64,000 bases of DNA from positions 1,550,001 to 1,614,000 of the forward strand of contig NZ_CP077291.1 in NCBI RefSeq assembly GCF_019048065.1, in the 5' to 3' direction. A model generated the notes under the pieces. The model saw only the letters and a program-made list of their open reading frames with translations. It made no database searches and was not told the origin of the DNA. The translations under genes and the position numbers were made by a program. Source of the DNA: Citrobacter farmeri (GTDB lineage Bacteria; Pseudomonadota; Gammaproteobacteria; Enterobacterales; Enterobacteriaceae). This document shows, in pieces, positions 18,789 to 29,605 of this stretch. How positions within the stretch are numbered: position 1 is the first letter of the stretch; the number at the start of each line of letters is the position of its first letter.

Positions 18789-20540
18789 GATAAAACGCTT
18801 CTCGTCCGTCAACACCTGCAACAGCAGGCTCAACTGCGGCTTCTGATCTTTAATCTTCTCGCCGCGTAAATCGTAAGTCTGGTACTTGCCGTTGTTGTTC
18901 AGCACCAGCGTCATTTCAGGCGTGGTGATCGCCAGCGTACTGAGATCGGCTGCCGTCACCCAGTAATGGCGACGATTGGCATTGAACAGATCCTGTCCCT
19001 GCGAATACTCATTGGCAGGGGTGCTGACATGGAGCAGACGCTGCATTAGCGTAGTCATAACATCAGTATGATCGGTCAGGCTGTTGATCCGCTGCGCAGG
19101 GGTTCCCGGCCAGTGAATGATAAGCGGAACCTGCAGGTGGCCGCGCGACCAGGCGAAGCTTTTCTCTTCATCACTCAACGCGACACCGCGGCCGGCTGTG
19201 ATAATCACAACCGTGTTATCCAGTTTGCCTGACTCGCGCAGCGCGCCAAGCACGCGGTTGATCTGTTTATCCACATCTCCCGCTGCGCGGGCGTAGCGGC
19301 GGACGAAAGTAGCCTGGTTGCTGTCGTCGACGTTGGTGCCGTTAAACGACACCCACGAGAACCAGCGGTTATCTTCCTGCGCATAGCGGCTCAGCCAGTT
19401 AATCCACTGGCTGGCGGTCTGCTCGTCAGACTGCGTTTGTACGCTTGGCATCGAGAAGTCAGACAGCAGTGCCTGACGATACAGCGGGCTGGTAAAGCCG
19501 TCGGAGGAGAACAGCCCCAACTGATAGCCTTGTTGGTTCAGCGCCGAAATCAGTGCTGCGGGCGTCCGGGTGGACAAAATACCGTCCATATAGCTCGGCG
19601 ACACGCCGTAGAACAGACCAAAAATGCCGTTGTCGGTAGCGTTGCCGGAACTCATGTGGCGCGTGAAGGCAATGTTCTGCTCGGCAAATCCGGCGAGAGC
19701 AGGCATCTGTTTTTCATAGCGCGAATAGTTCAGGCCATCAACCGTGATCAGCAGGACGTTTTGTCCGGTGCCCATATCGCGATAACGCAACTCGCTCAAC
19801 GGATACTGCACGGATACGGCTTCCGGATTTCCTTGCTCAACCAGACGGCGCTGATACTCCTGCGCATCCAGCAGGCCATGTTTCTCCAGAAACCGGCGTG
19901 CGGTCATCGGATAGGAGAGCGGCAGGTTGGCGCGCTGCATGGTGATCGGGCGATAGAAATTGGCATCCGCCCAGATATAGACCACATGTGAAGTAATAAA
20001 TGAGACAAAGAAAAAGGCGGCCAGCGGCTTGGCGAAGTGGCGACGACGCGTCAGGCTGCGCAGTTTTTGCCAGCTCCAGGTCGCAAACAGCATTTCAATC
20101 AGCAGGATTACCGGCACGCTGATGAACATCAGCTGCCAGTCACGCGCCATCTCGTTCTGGTCGGGGTTAATCACCAGTTCCCAGACGATGGGATTAAGAT
20201 GCAGGTGGAACCGGGTAAACACTTCGCTGTCGATCAGCAGAAGCGTCATTCCTGCCGTCGCCAGAATGGCTGACAGGAAACGCATCAGCCTCTGGGACAT
20301 CACAATGAACGTCAGCGGGAACAGGATCAGCAGATAAGTGGCAAACACCAGAAAGCTGAAATGGCCGACGATACTCAGATAAGAGTAAACGCGACCAGCC
20401 AGCGTTGTCGGCCAGTCGGCGACAAACAGGTAACGGCTGCCGAGCACAATGGCCAGCAGGATGTTGAACAGTGCAAACCAGTGCCCCCAGCTAACCATCT
20501 GGGAGACTTTTTCACGGTAGCGCTGACGATGAGTTACCAT
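18780..20540 (-). CDS. yejM: LapC/PbgA (YejM), inner-membrane regulator of lipopolysaccharide synthesis
   Basis: Essential-type inner-membrane protein that senses periplasmic LPS and controls LapB/FtsH turnover of LpxC. At 586 residues it equals the E. coli length. Five membrane helices (about 15-190) are followed by a periplasmic sulfatase-fold domain starting near 245 (LLITVDGLNYSRY). That domain lacks the canonical catalytic Cys/Ser motif, consistent with a non-enzymatic role. It follows yejL by 31 bases on the same strand. Confidence 0.96.
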   Translation of the reverse strand: MVTHRQRYREKVSQMVSWGHWFALFNILLAIVLGSRYLFVADWPTTLAGRVYSYLSIVGHFSFLVFATYLLILFPLTFIVMSQRLMRFLSAILATAGMTLLLIDSEVFTRFHLHLNPIVWELVINPDQNEMARDWQLMFISVPVILLIEMLFATWSWQKLRSLTRRRHFAKPLAAFFFVSFITSHVVYIWADANFYRPITMQRANLPLSYPMTARRFLEKHGLLDAQEYQRRLVEQGNPEAVSVQYPLSELRYRDMGTGQNVLLITVDGLNYSRYEKQMPALAGFAEQNIAFTRHMSSGNATDNGIFGLFYGVSPSYMDGILSTRTPAALISALNQQGYQLGLFSSDGFTSPLYRQALLSDFSMPSVQTQSDEQTASQWINWLSRYAQEDNRWFSWVSFNGTNVDDSNQATFVRRYARAAGDVDKQINRVLGALRESGKLDNTVVIITAGRGVALSDEEKSFAWSRGHLQVPLIIHWPGTPAQRINSLTDHTDVMTTLMQRLLHVSTPANEYSQGQDLFNANRRHYWVTAADLSTLAITTPEMTLVLNNNGKYQTYDLRGEKIKDQKPQLSLLLQVLTDEKRFIAN

Positions 20541-20571
20541 AACTTGTCGTTCGTTTCCCCGAAGTCGGCTT

Positions 20572-20799
20572 TTAGTGCGCTTTGTCGTCGTTTACCGAGG
20601 ACTGCAACGCGCGGGCAAAAGAGTTCGCAATCGCCTGGCGCTGAGCCGGGGCAATGCTGGTATTAATAAGGTTGGTGACCATATTTCCCAGCACCATCAG
20701 GGAAAGGTCAGTCGGCGCCTTATGTTTTTCCAGTACGTTGAGCATCTCGGTGAGCAGTTGTTCAACGTGTTCGTCACTATAGCGGGAGATTTGTGGCAT
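20572..20799 (-). CDS. yejL: YejL, UPF0352 family small protein
   Basis: 75-residue soluble alpha-helical protein of the UPF0352 family, with no known biochemical role. [10 protein letters not shown] is the conserved start. It is placed ahead of yejM on the same strand, an arrangement kept in E. coli. It is divergent from yejK across about 180 bases (20800-20979), which must hold both promoters. Confidence 0.93.
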   Translation of the reverse strand: MPQISRYSDEHVEQLLTEMLNVLEKHKAPTDLSLMVLGNMVTNLINTSIAPAQRQAIANSFARALQSSVNDDKAH

Positions 20800-20979
20800 A
20801 AATCGAAATCAGTTTATTCATGAAAGGGCAACATATTACCGTAGCAACAGTTTTTTTTCCGCTTTTTTATCCTCATTAATTCGCGTGAGCGTGCGGCAGG
20901 CAAAATGGCGCTGCATCTTCTGTTGCGTCGCCTCGCCGGTGGTGGTTGAATACCGCCCGGTCTTTAAGGAGAGTTTATC

Positions 20980-21987
20980 ATGAGTCTGGATATCAACCAG
21001 ATTGCCCTGCACCAGCTTATCAAGCGTGATGAGCAAAACCTTGAGCTGGTCCTGCGCGATTCATTACTGGAACCGACAAACACCGTTGTCGATATGATGG
21101 CTGAACTGCATCGGGTCTATAGCGCGAAAAATAAAGCGTATGGCCTGTTCAGCGAAGAGGGTGAACTGGCGCAAGCGCTGCGCTTGCAGCGTCAGGGTGA
21201 GGAAGATTTTCTCGCCTTTAGCCGCGCGGCAACCGGACGTTTGCGTGATGAGCTTGCCAAATACCCGTTTGCCGATGGCGGCATTGTGCTGTTCTGTCAT
21301 TATCGCTATCTGGCGGTAGAGTATTTACTGGTGGCGGTGCTGAACAACTTAAGCAGCATGCGTGTTAATGAGAATCTGGATATCAACCCAACGCACTATC
21401 TGGATATTAACCATGCAGATATCGTCGCACGTATCGATCTGACCGAGTGGGAAACCAATCCGGAATCCACTCGCTATCTGACCTTCCTGAAAGGACGGGT
21501 AGGGCGCAAAGTGGCTGACTTCTTTATGGATTTCCTCGGGGCCAGCGAAGGCCTCAACGCCAAAGCGCAGAATCGTGGGCTGCTGCAAGCGGTCGATGAC
21601 TTTACCGCCGAAGCGCAACTGGATAAGGCTGAGCGCCAGAACGTGCGCCAGCAGGTGTACAGCTACTGCAACGAGCAGCTTCAGGCCGGTGAAGAGATTG
21701 AACTGGAGTCGTTGTCGAAAGAGCTTTCCGGCGTCAGTGAAGTGAGCTTTAGCGAGTTTACGGCGGAGAAGGGCTATGAGCTGGAAGAGAGTTTTCCGGC
21801 CGATCGCAGCACGCTGCGTCAACTGACCAAATATGCCGGTAGCGGCGGTGGGTTAACCATTAACTTCGACGCAATGCTGTTGGGCGAGCGTATTTTCTGG
21901 GATCCGGCCACCGATACGTTGACCATTAAAGGCACGCCGCCGAACCTGCGCGATCAGCTTCAGCGTCGTACGTCAGGCGGTAACTAA
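20980..21987 (+). CDS. yejK: YejK, nucleoid-associated protein
   Basis: NdpA-family nucleoid-associated protein, 335 residues as in E. coli; it has been reported to interact with topoisomerase IV. The ATG at 20980 follows AAGGAG by 8 bases. No transmembrane or signal features. A strong bidirectional terminator follows, facing rplY. Confidence 0.95.
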   Translation: MSLDINQIALHQLIKRDEQNLELVLRDSLLEPTNTVVDMMAELHRVYSAKNKAYGLFSEEGELAQALRLQRQGEEDFLAFSRAATGRLRDELAKYPFADGGIVLFCHYRYLAVEYLLVAVLNNLSSMRVNENLDINPTHYLDINHADIVARIDLTEWETNPESTRYLTFLKGRVGRKVADFFMDFLGASEGLNAKAQNRGLLQAVDDFTAEAQLDKAERQNVRQQVYSYCNEQLQAGEEIELESLSKELSGVSEVSFSEFTAEKGYELEESFPADRSTLRQLTKYAGSGGGLTINFDAMLLGERIFWDPATDTLTIKGTPPNLRDQLQRRTSGGN

Positions 21988-21992
21988 GCGCC

Positions 21993-22023
21993 ATAAAAAA
22001 ACCCCGCCAGAGCGGGGTTTTTC
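21993..22023. terminator. bidirectional terminator between yejK and rplY
   Basis: A 7-bp stem ACCCCGC/GCGGGGT with a 4-base loop (22001-22018) has an A-run on its left and a T-run on its right, so it can end both convergent transcripts. Confidence 0.9.
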
Positions 22024-22039
22024 TTCAACTTGTTGGCGA

Positions 22040-22324
22040 TTACGCGCGAACGAAGTCGATGTGAGTCAGCTTCGGCTTGAACGCGTGACGCTGTACAGCC
22101 TGAGCTTTAACTTTAACTTCTTTACCGTCAACAACGATAGTCAGAACGTCGCTATAGAAACCTTCTTTAGCTTGCATGTTCATGATGGCATCGTGGTCCA
22201 GTTCGATAGCAATCGGGGCTTCTTTGCCACCGTAGATGATTGCCGGGAACTTGTTAGCGGCACGCAGGCGGCGGCTCGCACCCTTACCCTGCTCTTTACG
22301 TACTTCAGCGTTGATAGTAAACAT
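22040..22324 (-). CDS. rplY: 50S ribosomal protein L25
   Basis: 94-residue short-form L25, which binds 5S rRNA in the large subunit. It is the single-domain enterobacterial form without the CTC extension. Start [12 protein letters not shown] follows the purine-rich SD AAAGAGAG. Monocistronic, with its own promoter upstream and a shared terminator downstream. Confidence 0.98.
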   Translation of the reverse strand: MFTINAEVRKEQGKGASRRLRAANKFPAIIYGGKEAPIAIELDHDAIMNMQAKEGFYSDVLTIVVDGKEVKVKAQAVQRHAFKPKLTHIDFVRA

Positions 22325-22409
22325 TTAAATCTCTCTTTAATAATTCCTGCTACAGGCGACCCAGCAACAGGTAAGTGATCTGCTTTGCGTATGCAAAAGC
22401 GGGCGAGAT

Positions 22410-22440
22410 TCTATACTCAAACGCCCGTTACATCAATCAA
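22410..22440 (-). promoter_or_regulatory. probable rplY promoter
   Basis: On the minus strand a -10-like TATAGA (22415-22410) is preceded by two overlapping -35 candidates, TTGATG (spacer 15) and TTGATT (spacer 19). This leaves a leader of about 80 bases before the rplY ATG. Confidence 0.45.
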
Positions 22441-22448
22441 AAGTACCA

Positions 22449-24209
22449 TTAACCGCGTAATTCATGTGCCCGACGGAAACGTCCCTCGTAATCGAACACC
22501 TTTTCCCGTACTTGCCAGTATTGACCTTTCAGCCGCGCCACCACAAAGTCGGGATGACGTAACAACGGCTGCTGTGCGAGGATATCCGCCGCCGTGATCC
22601 AGCGTAGGGGCACGCCTGGCGTGCGGGTATGCGGGCGGATAAACAGTTGTTCAAACGCCATACGCTGAGCCGGAGTTTGTAAGCGAAAGCGTTCGCTGAC
22701 GTCTGCGCCGTCTTCATCGTAGTAGGTGATTTTCAACCATTCGCCTTTCTCGTCATGGCCGTGCTGCAACGTCATACCACTACAGCGGAGCACCAGCGCG
22801 TCTTTTAGCTTCAGCGCCGCTTTCAGCATGTCGTCCGGATCGACGAGGATCGCATCGCATTCCCGGCAGCGACGGGCGGCAATGTCGTTTTCGGCATTGC
22901 ACTGTGGGCAATTTTTAAAGCGAAAGCGAAAATCGCACTGTTCGCGGTGTCCCTCATCATCTTCAAACCAGCCCTGGCAGCGGCGGCCGAAATGTTCTAT
23001 CAGGGTACCGTCAGCGGTGGTTTTCCCCCAGAAGGTGTTGGCGAAACCACAGGCCGGGCAAAACACCTGTACCGGCACGTTGTCACTTTTGCCTTTCGGG
23101 CTGCCCACTTCCGGGGAGTAGAGGTCGTGCGGATTGCCGGCGTAATCGAGAATTAAACAGTCCGTTTTTCCCGGCGCGAGGCGCAGGCCGCGGCCCACAA
23201 TTTGTTGGTACAGGCTGACCGACTCGGTGGGGCGCAGGATGGCGATAAGATCGACGTGCGGGGCATCGAAGCCGGTGGTTAAGACGGAGACGTTGACCAG
23301 ATAGCGAAAACGCTGGGCTTTGAACGCCTCTATCAGTTCGTCGCGTTCAGGGCCGGGGGTATCGCCAGTAATCAGAGCAGAATCCTCTTTGGGCAGCAGT
23401 CCGGTAATCTCTTTCGCATGCTCGACGGTGGCGGCAAAAATCATCACCCCTTTGCGGGCCTGGGCAAATTCAACAATCTGGCTGATGATGTGCGGCGTGA
23501 TACGCTGCTGCTTTTTCAGCTCCCGGTTCAGATCGGCTTCGCTAAACAGACCATTACTCTGCGCCTGCAGGCGGCTGAAATCGTACTGTACCACCGGCAT
23601 ATCGAGTCGTTCCGGCGGTGTGAGATAGCCGTGTTTAATCATATAGCGCAGCGGTAGCTCATAAATGCAGTCGCGAAACAGCGCCTTGTCATCGCCGCGT
23701 ACCATCCCGTGGTAGTGGAAATGATAGATCCAACCTTTGCCGAGACGAAAAGGGGTGGCGGTCAGCCCCAGCAGGCGAATGTGGGGGTTGGCATTACTCA
23801 GGTGCGTGAGGATCTGCTGATACTGGCTCTCTTCATCATCGCCGATGCGATGGCATTCATCGACAATCAGCAGCGAAAATTCGCTCTGGAAGGCATCCAG
23901 ATTACGGGCCACGGACTGAACGCTGCCGAAAACCACTTTACCGTGGCTCTCTTTGCGTTTGAGTCCGGCGGCAAAAATATCCGCTTCCAGCCCCAGCGCG
24001 CAGTATTTGGCATGGTTTTGCGCCACCAGCTCTTTTACGTGCGCCAGCACCAGTACACGCCCCCTGGCGACGCGCGCCAGTTCGGCAATCACCAGGCTTT
24101 TACCGGCGCCGGTGGGGAGAACAATCACCGCAGGCGTGCGATGGCGGCGGAAATGGTTGAGCGTGGCATCCACAGCTTCTTGCTGGTAGGGGCGAAGTGT
24201 AAAAATCAT
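22449..24209 (-). CDS. radD: RadD (YejH), superfamily 2 DNA helicase
   Basis: DNA-repair helicase that aids RecA-mediated recombination and interacts with SSB. At 586 residues it equals the E. coli length. Walker A PTGAGKS is at 32-38 and a DECH box at 117-120. The C-terminal helicase motif VGRGLR and two zinc-type Cys sets (CPACG; CPQC with CRECD) are visible. It is divergent from rsuA. Confidence 0.95.
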   Translation of the reverse strand: MIFTLRPYQQEAVDATLNHFRRHRTPAVIVLPTGAGKSLVIAELARVARGRVLVLAHVKELVAQNHAKYCALGLEADIFAAGLKRKESHGKVVFGSVQSVARNLDAFQSEFSLLIVDECHRIGDDEESQYQQILTHLSNANPHIRLLGLTATPFRLGKGWIYHFHYHGMVRGDDKALFRDCIYELPLRYMIKHGYLTPPERLDMPVVQYDFSRLQAQSNGLFSEADLNRELKKQQRITPHIISQIVEFAQARKGVMIFAATVEHAKEITGLLPKEDSALITGDTPGPERDELIEAFKAQRFRYLVNVSVLTTGFDAPHVDLIAILRPTESVSLYQQIVGRGLRLAPGKTDCLILDYAGNPHDLYSPEVGSPKGKSDNVPVQVFCPACGFANTFWGKTTADGTLIEHFGRRCQGWFEDDEGHREQCDFRFRFKNCPQCNAENDIAARRCRECDAILVDPDDMLKAALKLKDALVLRCSGMTLQHGHDEKGEWLKITYYDEDGADVSERFRLQTPAQRMAFEQLFIRPHTRTPGVPLRWITAADILAQQPLLRHPDFVVARLKGQYWQVREKVFDYEGRFRRAHELRG

Positions 24210-24262
24210 GGTCTCACAATACGTAACAAACTCGGGTATAGTATGCCACGAATCGTTTTCCC

Positions 24263-24290
24263 TTGAGGGATGTTGTTAGCCCGCTATACT
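24263..24290 (+). promoter_or_regulatory. probable rsuA promoter
   Basis: TTGAGG (24263-24268) and TATACT (24285-24290) are separated by 16 bases, leaving a leader of about 65 bases before the rsuA ATG. Confidence 0.6.
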
Positions 24291-24360
24291 GGGCGGATAA
24301 CGGCTCCACTTTTCGGGCAACGCGCCCGATTCCCGTATTTTTACAGGCAAAATCACACTC

Positions 24361-25056
24361 ATGCGACTTGATAAATTTATCGCTCAGCAACTCGGCGTCA
24401 GCCGCGCTATTGCCGGGCGTGAGATCCGCGGTAGCCGTGTTACCGTGGACGGTGAAATCATCCGAAATACCGCGTTCAAACTGCTGCCAGAACACGACGT
24501 AGAATATGATGGCAACACGCTGGTTCAGCAAAACGGCCCACGTTACTTTATGCTTAATAAACCCCAGGGCTACGTGTGTTCGACCGATGACCCGGATCAC
24601 CCGACGATCCTTTACTTCCTGGATGAGCCTGTTGCGCATAAATTACACGCTGCGGGTCGCCTGGATATCGACACCACCGGTCTGGTGCTGATGACCGACG
24701 ACGGGCAGTGGTCGCATCGCATCACTTCGCCACGTCATCACTGTGAGAAAACCTATCTGGTTACGCTGGAATCGCCGGTTACCGATGATACCGCAGAGCA
24801 GTTTGCAAAAGGTGTGCAACTACATAACGAGAAAGATCTCACGAAGCCGGCGGTGCTTGAAGTTATCACTCCCACGCAGGTGCGTTTGACCATCAGCGAA
24901 GGGCGTTATCACCAGGTGAAACGGATGTTTGCCGCCGTGGGCAACCACGTTGTCGGACTGCACCGCGAGCGGATCGGCGCCATTATCCTCGATGCTGACC
25001 TTGAACCGGGTGAGTATCGTCCATTGACCGACGCAGAAATTGCCAGCGTTGGCTAA
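24361..25056 (+). CDS. rsuA: 16S rRNA pseudouridine-516 synthase
   Basis: Pseudouridine synthase that modifies U516 of 16S rRNA. It has 231 residues: an S4 RNA-binding domain (1-60) and a catalytic domain with the nucleophile Asp102 in GRLDIDTTG. The family end motif GRYHQVKRM is at about 181-189. ATG start at 24361. It lies 51 bases ahead of bcr on the same strand, as in E. coli. Confidence 0.97.
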   Translation: MRLDKFIAQQLGVSRAIAGREIRGSRVTVDGEIIRNTAFKLLPEHDVEYDGNTLVQQNGPRYFMLNKPQGYVCSTDDPDHPTILYFLDEPVAHKLHAAGRLDIDTTGLVLMTDDGQWSHRITSPRHHCEKTYLVTLESPVTDDTAEQFAKGVQLHNEKDLTKPAVLEVITPTQVRLTISEGRYHQVKRMFAAVGNHVVGLHRERIGAIILDADLEPGEYRPLTDAEIASVG

Positions 25057-25107
25057 GCCAGAAAGGCCAGGTTTTTAACCTCCCTCTGACAAATTCAGGA
25101 GTTTTTT

Positions 25108-26298
25108 GTGACCACCCGGCAGCACTCGTCCTTTGCCATTGTTTTTATCCTCGGTCTGCTGGCTATGCTGATGCCACTGTCGATCGATATGTATCTTCCG
25201 GCGCTACCGGTGATCTCCGGGCAGTTTGGCGTGCCGGCGGGCAGTGCGCAGATGACGCTCAGCACCTATATTCTGGGCTTCGCCGTCGGGCAACTGCTGT
25301 ATGGGCCGATGGCGGATAGCCTCGGGCGAAAGCCGGTGATCCTCGGCGGCACACTGGTGTTCGCCGCTGCTGCGGTGGCCTGTGCGCTGGCGCAAACCAT
25401 CGATCAACTGATTGTCATGCGATTCTTTCACGGTCTGGCAGCCGCCGCGGCCAGCGTGGTGATCAATGCGCTGATGCGCGATATGTATCCTAAAGAAGAG
25501 TTCTCCCGCATGATGTCATTCGTCATGCTGGTGACCACGATTGCGCCGCTGATGGCGCCGATTATCGGCGGCTGGGTGCTGGTGTGGCTGAGCTGGCACT
25601 ATATCTTCTGGATCCTGGCGATCGCAGCGGTGCTGGCCTCTGTCATGATCGCGACGCTCATTAAAGAGACGTTGCCGGTGGAAAAGCGCCAGCCGTTTCA
25701 TATCCGCACGACGATAGGTAACTTTGCCTCGCTGTTTCGCCATAAGCGGGTGCTGAGCTATATGCTGGCAAGTGGTTTTAGCTTTGCCGGGATGTTCTCA
25801 TTTCTCAGCGCCGGGCCTTTCGTGTATATCGAAATCAACCACGTATCGCCGCAGGATTTTGGTTACTACTTCGCTCTGAACATCGTCTTTCTGTTCATTA
25901 TGACGATTTTTAACAGTCGCTTCGTGCGTCGGATCGGTGCGCTGAACATGTTCCGTACCGGATTGTGGATCCAACTGGCGATGGCGGTGTGGATGGTGCT
26001 CAGCGCGCTGTTTGGCGTCGGTTTCTGGGCGCTGGTGCTGGGGGTGGCGGTCTTTGTCGGCTGCGTGTCGATGATCTCCTCCAATGCGATGGCGGTGATC
26101 CTCGATGAGTTCCCACATATGGCGGGAACGGCTTCGTCGCTGGCGGGTACCTTCCGCTTTGGCATTGGCGCGCTTGTCGGCGCGTTGCTCTCTCTGGCGA
26201 CGTTTAATTCGGCCTGGCCGATGATTTGGTCTATTGCTTTCTGTGCAAGCTGTTCAATTTTGTTCTATCTCTATGCGAGCCGTCCGAAAAAACGGTGA
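25108..26298 (+). CDS. bcr: Bcr, multidrug efflux MFS transporter
   Basis: Bcr/CflA-family proton antiporter giving resistance to bicyclomycin and sulfonamides in E. coli. It has 396 residues with 12 membrane helices. The MFS motif A ([12 protein letters not shown]) lies in the loop between helices 2 and 3. The start codon is GTG, placed 8 bases after CAGGAG. A hairpin follows the stop. Confidence 0.95.
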   Translation: MTTRQHSSFAIVFILGLLAMLMPLSIDMYLPALPVISGQFGVPAGSAQMTLSTYILGFAVGQLLYGPMADSLGRKPVILGGTLVFAAAAVACALAQTIDQLIVMRFFHGLAAAAASVVINALMRDMYPKEEFSRMMSFVMLVTTIAPLMAPIIGGWVLVWLSWHYIFWILAIAAVLASVMIATLIKETLPVEKRQPFHIRTTIGNFASLFRHKRVLSYMLASGFSFAGMFSFLSAGPFVYIEINHVSPQDFGYYFALNIVFLFIMTIFNSRFVRRIGALNMFRTGLWIQLAMAVWMVLSALFGVGFWALVLGVAVFVGCVSMISSNAMAVILDEFPHMAGTASSLAGTFRFGIGALVGALLSLATFNSAWPMIWSIAFCASCSILFYLYASRPKKR

Positions 26299-26640
26299 TC
26301 AAATACACAACATGGAAGCCATTCGGCTTCCTTTGTTGATGTACGTCAACGACAATTCCATCATTTCCCCGATATATGTTTATTTTATGTAAAATCAATT
26401 TATGTAAAAAGTCACATCATTGTAGTTAAAAAGGTTGAGTTAGATCGCAGAAACGGGTACATATACCCCGCACTCCTGTCCCGACTGGAAACATCTATTT
26501 TAATAAAGGCCATACCGACCATACTGGCCGCGCGGGATAAGGATCGTCACGTTATGCAACCGTTTAAGGACGGATTGTCAATGATGTGTTAATATGGATG
26601 TAAATATATTGTGAAGTGATTGTGCTTCCGGGGAAAGAAA
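26299..26640. other. bcr-yejG intergenic region
   Basis: 342 bases without a recognised gene. It begins with the bcr terminator hairpin, continues with an AT-rich part holding two copies of TTTATGTAAAA (26384-26394 and 26399-26409), and ends with the yejG leader (TAATAT and TAAATATATT near 26590-26610 are possible -10 regions). No family-like small ORF or known small RNA was recognised. Confidence 0.6.
26314..26335 (+). terminator. terminator of bcr
   Basis: A 7-bp stem GGAAGCC/GGCTTCC with loop ATTC is followed by TTTGTT. It lies 15 bases after the bcr stop. Confidence 0.7.
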
Positions 26641-26985
26641 GTGACAACATTACAGCTCTCAATCGTTCATCGCTTACCACAGAACTATCGTTGGTCAGCG
26701 GGTTTCGCAGGTTCGAAAGTTGAACCGATTCCGCAAAATGGCCAAAGCATAGAAAACAGTCTGGTGGCACTTAAACTGCTGAGTCCGGATGGCGATAGCG
26801 CCTGGCCGGTGATGCATAAACTCAGCCAGGCGCTCAGTGATATCGAGGTGCCATGCTCCGTTCTCGAGTGTGAAGGCGAACCGTGCCTGTTTGTGAATCG
26901 CCAGGATGAGTTTGCTGCGACCTGTCGCCTGAAGAATTTTGGCGTGGCCATTGCCGAACCGTTTTCTAACAACAATCCATTTTGA
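26641..26985 (+). CDS. yejG: YejG, conserved protein of unknown function
   Basis: 114-residue soluble protein of the YejG family, equal in length to the E. coli protein; its molecular function is not established. The start is GTG at 26641, preceded by GGGGAAAG. An upstream in-frame start at 26620 is not conserved. It ends 3 bases from the convergent yejF stop, with no strong terminator seen between them. Confidence 0.92.
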   Translation: MTTLQLSIVHRLPQNYRWSAGFAGSKVEPIPQNGQSIENSLVALKLLSPDGDSAWPVMHKLSQALSDIEVPCSVLECEGEPCLFVNRQDEFAATCRLKNFGVAIAEPFSNNNPF

Positions 26986-26988
26986 GCG

Positions 26989-28578
26989 TCAGCTTAGCGT
27001 GAGAAGTTGACGCGTATACGCCTGCTGCGGCGCGCTAAAGACGTGCTCGCATTGCCCCTGCTCGATTACCTCTCCCTGTTTCAGCACAATCACCTGATGG
27101 CATAACGCGCGTACTACGTGCAGATCGTGGCTTATGAAGATATAAGCCAGACGGTGCTTTTGTTGTAACGATTTCAATAGCGCGAGGATTTGTGCCTGCA
27201 CGGTTCGATCGAGAGATGACGTGGGTTCATCAAGAACAATCAGTGACGGTTTCAGGATCAGCGCTCTGGCAATCGCGATACGCTGGCGCTGACCGCCGGA
27301 AAACTCCGCCGGATAGCGATGGCGCGTATCGGCATCCAGTCCCACTTCCGCCATAACGGCCATGACCTGCTGCTCACGCTGCTCGGCTGAGAGCGTTGGC
27401 TGGTGAACGCGCAGTCCCTCTTCAATGATTTGCAGTACGCTCAGTCGCGGATTCAGCGAGGAGTTGGGATCCTGAAAGACCACCTGGATACGATGGCGTA
27501 CGGGCAACAACTGTCGGCGCTTAAGATGTTGTAACTGCTGCCCGTCAAATTCTATGCTGCCCTCGGAGGTAATAAGCCGCAGAAGTGCCAGCCCGGTCGT
27601 ACTTTTCCCTGAGCCTGACTCGCCCACCAGCCCCAGCGTTTCACCGGGTTGCAGGCTGAAGCTGATGCCTTTCACCACCTCATTGTTCGCCACCACGCGC
27701 TTGAGGATACCTTTGCGAATAGGGAAAGCGACGCGTAAATCCTCGACCCTGAGAAGGGGGGACAGCCCCATCGGCAACGGTACCGGGTCGCCTGCTGGCT
27801 CGCTGTTGAGCAACTTCTGCGTGTAGGGATGTGCGGGTGCCTGGAGAAGAGGGGCGGCACGGTTTTGTTCAACGCATTGCCCATTTTGCATCACCGCCAC
27901 GCTGTCGGCGAGTTTCCTGACAATACTGAGGTTATGGGTAATGAACAGCATCCCCATATTTAGCTCATGCTGGAGTTCACGCAGCAGTTGCAGGATCTGC
28001 GCCTGTACTGAGACATCCAGTGCAGTGGTCGGCTCATCGGCAATGAGCAATTCAGGTCGCGTTAACAGCGCCATCGCAATCATCACCCGCTGACGCTCGC
28101 CCCCGGAAAGTTGGTGCGGATAATCGCCCAGCCGTTTTGTCGCCTGACGAATGCCGACCCGATCAAGACAGCCTAATATCTCCGCGCGTGCCGCTTCCTG
28201 GCGCATTCCCCGGTGTAGTGAAAGCACTTCATAGAGCTGTTTTTCAAGATTGTGGAGCGGGTTCAGCGACACCATCGGCTCCTGGAAAATCATGGCGATC
28301 TTGTTGCCGCGTACGCCGCGCAAGGTCTGCTCACTGGCGTGCAGTAAGGACTCACCGTGAAAACGGATATCGCCGCCGAGATACACTGCGGGCGGGGTAG
28401 GTAACAGGCGCAGAATCGACAGCGCGGTAACGCTCTTGCCGGAGCCGGATTCTCCCACCAGCGCCAACGTTTCGCCGGCCTCCACGCGTAACGAAATCGC
28501 GTTAACCACCGTGCGGACCGTTTCCTGCTTGCGAAATCCCAGTGTCAGATTGTCAATGGCGAGCAAAGGTTGCGTCAT
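26989..28578 (-). CDS. yejF: YejF, duplicated ATPase of the Yej peptide ABC importer
   Basis: 529-residue fusion of two ABC ATPase domains. Each half has a Walker A GESGSGKS motif, a signature LSGGE or FSGGQ, and a Walker B DEPT. It powers YejABE, which imports peptides including microcin C in E. coli. The ATG at 28578 (MTQPLLAI) matches the family start. The longer reading to 28611 overlaps yejE and is rejected. Last gene of yejABEF. Confidence 0.96.
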   Translation of the reverse strand: MTQPLLAIDNLTLGFRKQETVRTVVNAISLRVEAGETLALVGESGSGKSVTALSILRLLPTPPAVYLGGDIRFHGESLLHASEQTLRGVRGNKIAMIFQEPMVSLNPLHNLEKQLYEVLSLHRGMRQEAARAEILGCLDRVGIRQATKRLGDYPHQLSGGERQRVMIAMALLTRPELLIADEPTTALDVSVQAQILQLLRELQHELNMGMLFITHNLSIVRKLADSVAVMQNGQCVEQNRAAPLLQAPAHPYTQKLLNSEPAGDPVPLPMGLSPLLRVEDLRVAFPIRKGILKRVVANNEVVKGISFSLQPGETLGLVGESGSGKSTTGLALLRLITSEGSIEFDGQQLQHLKRRQLLPVRHRIQVVFQDPNSSLNPRLSVLQIIEEGLRVHQPTLSAEQREQQVMAVMAEVGLDADTRHRYPAEFSGGQRQRIAIARALILKPSLIVLDEPTSSLDRTVQAQILALLKSLQQKHRLAYIFISHDLHVVRALCHQVIVLKQGEVIEQGQCEHVFSAPQQAYTRQLLTLS

Positions 28579-28579
28579 A

Positions 28580-29605
28580 TTACACCGCCTTGTTGGGATC
28601 GAATGCGTCACGGACGGCCTCGCCGATAAAGATCAGCAGCGAGAGTAAAATGGCCACGGACAGGAAGGCGGTAATGCCCAGCCACGGCGCTTGCAGGTTA
28701 TTTTTGCCTTGCAGGAGCAACTCGCCCAGCGAAGGAGAGCCTAACGGCAAACCAAAACCGAGGAAATCCAGTGATGTCAGGGTGGTAATGGAACTGCATA
28801 AAATGAACGGTAAGAAAGTCAGGGTGGCAACCATCGCGTTGGGTAACATGTGGCGAAAGATGATACTGCGGTCGCTAACGCCGAGCGCCTGGGCGGCCCG
28901 GATATAGTCAAAATTTCGCGTGCGTAAGAACTCTGCACGCACTACGCCCACCAGACTCATCCAGCCAAACAGCACCGTAATCGCCAGCAGCCACCAGAAG
29001 TTGGGTTGTACGACGCTGGAGAGCAGAATGATCAGGAACAGCGTCGGCATGCCCGACCAGACCTCGATAAAACGCTGGCCCCAGAGATCCACTTTGCCAC
29101 CGTAATAGCCCTGCAACGCCCCGGCCAGCACGCCCATCACGCTTGAACACAGGGTTAGCATCAGGCCGAAAAGAATGGAGATACGTGTGCCGTAAAGCAC
29201 TCGAGCCAGCACGTCGCCACCGTTGGCATCGGTACCCAGCCAGTTTTGCGCCGAAGGGGGCGAGGGAAAGGGGGTATCGGTTGCAAAGTTGATGCTGTTC
29301 GCCCCAAAGCGCACCGGTGCCCAGAGGACCCAGCCGCGGTCTTCCAGTTGTTGTTTCAGCCACGGATCCTGGTAATCCGCTCTTGTTGCCAGCGGGCCGC
29401 CAAAATCGCTCTCACTGTAGTTTTTGACCAGCGGGAAGTACCAGCTTCCGTCGTAGCGCACCAGCAGCGGCTTATCATTAGCAATCAGCTCAGAACACAG
29501 GCTCAGACCAAACAGGACGAGAAAAATCCACAGCGACCAGAAACCACGACGATTATGGCGAAAACGTGCCCAGCGGGCCTGATTGACGGGGCTTAAATGG
29601 GCCAT
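28580..29605 (-). CDS. yejE: YejE, inner-membrane permease of the Yej peptide importer
   Basis: 341-residue permease of the DppC/OppC type. An N-terminal helix (about 24-41) is followed by a large periplasmic loop, then five helices with the EAA-type motif (RAAQALGVSDRSI, about 228-240). The start overlaps the yejB stop by one base. Confidence 0.95.
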   Translation of the reverse strand: MAHLSPVNQARWARFRHNRRGFWSLWIFLVLFGLSLCSELIANDKPLLVRYDGSWYFPLVKNYSESDFGGPLATRADYQDPWLKQQLEDRGWVLWAPVRFGANSINFATDTPFPSPPSAQNWLGTDANGGDVLARVLYGTRISILFGLMLTLCSSVMGVLAGALQGYYGGKVDLWGQRFIEVWSGMPTLFLIILLSSVVQPNFWWLLAITVLFGWMSLVGVVRAEFLRTRNFDYIRAAQALGVSDRSIIFRHMLPNAMVATLTFLPFILCSSITTLTSLDFLGFGLPLGSPSLGELLLQGKNNLQAPWLGITAFLSVAILLSLLIFIGEAVRDAFDPNKAV

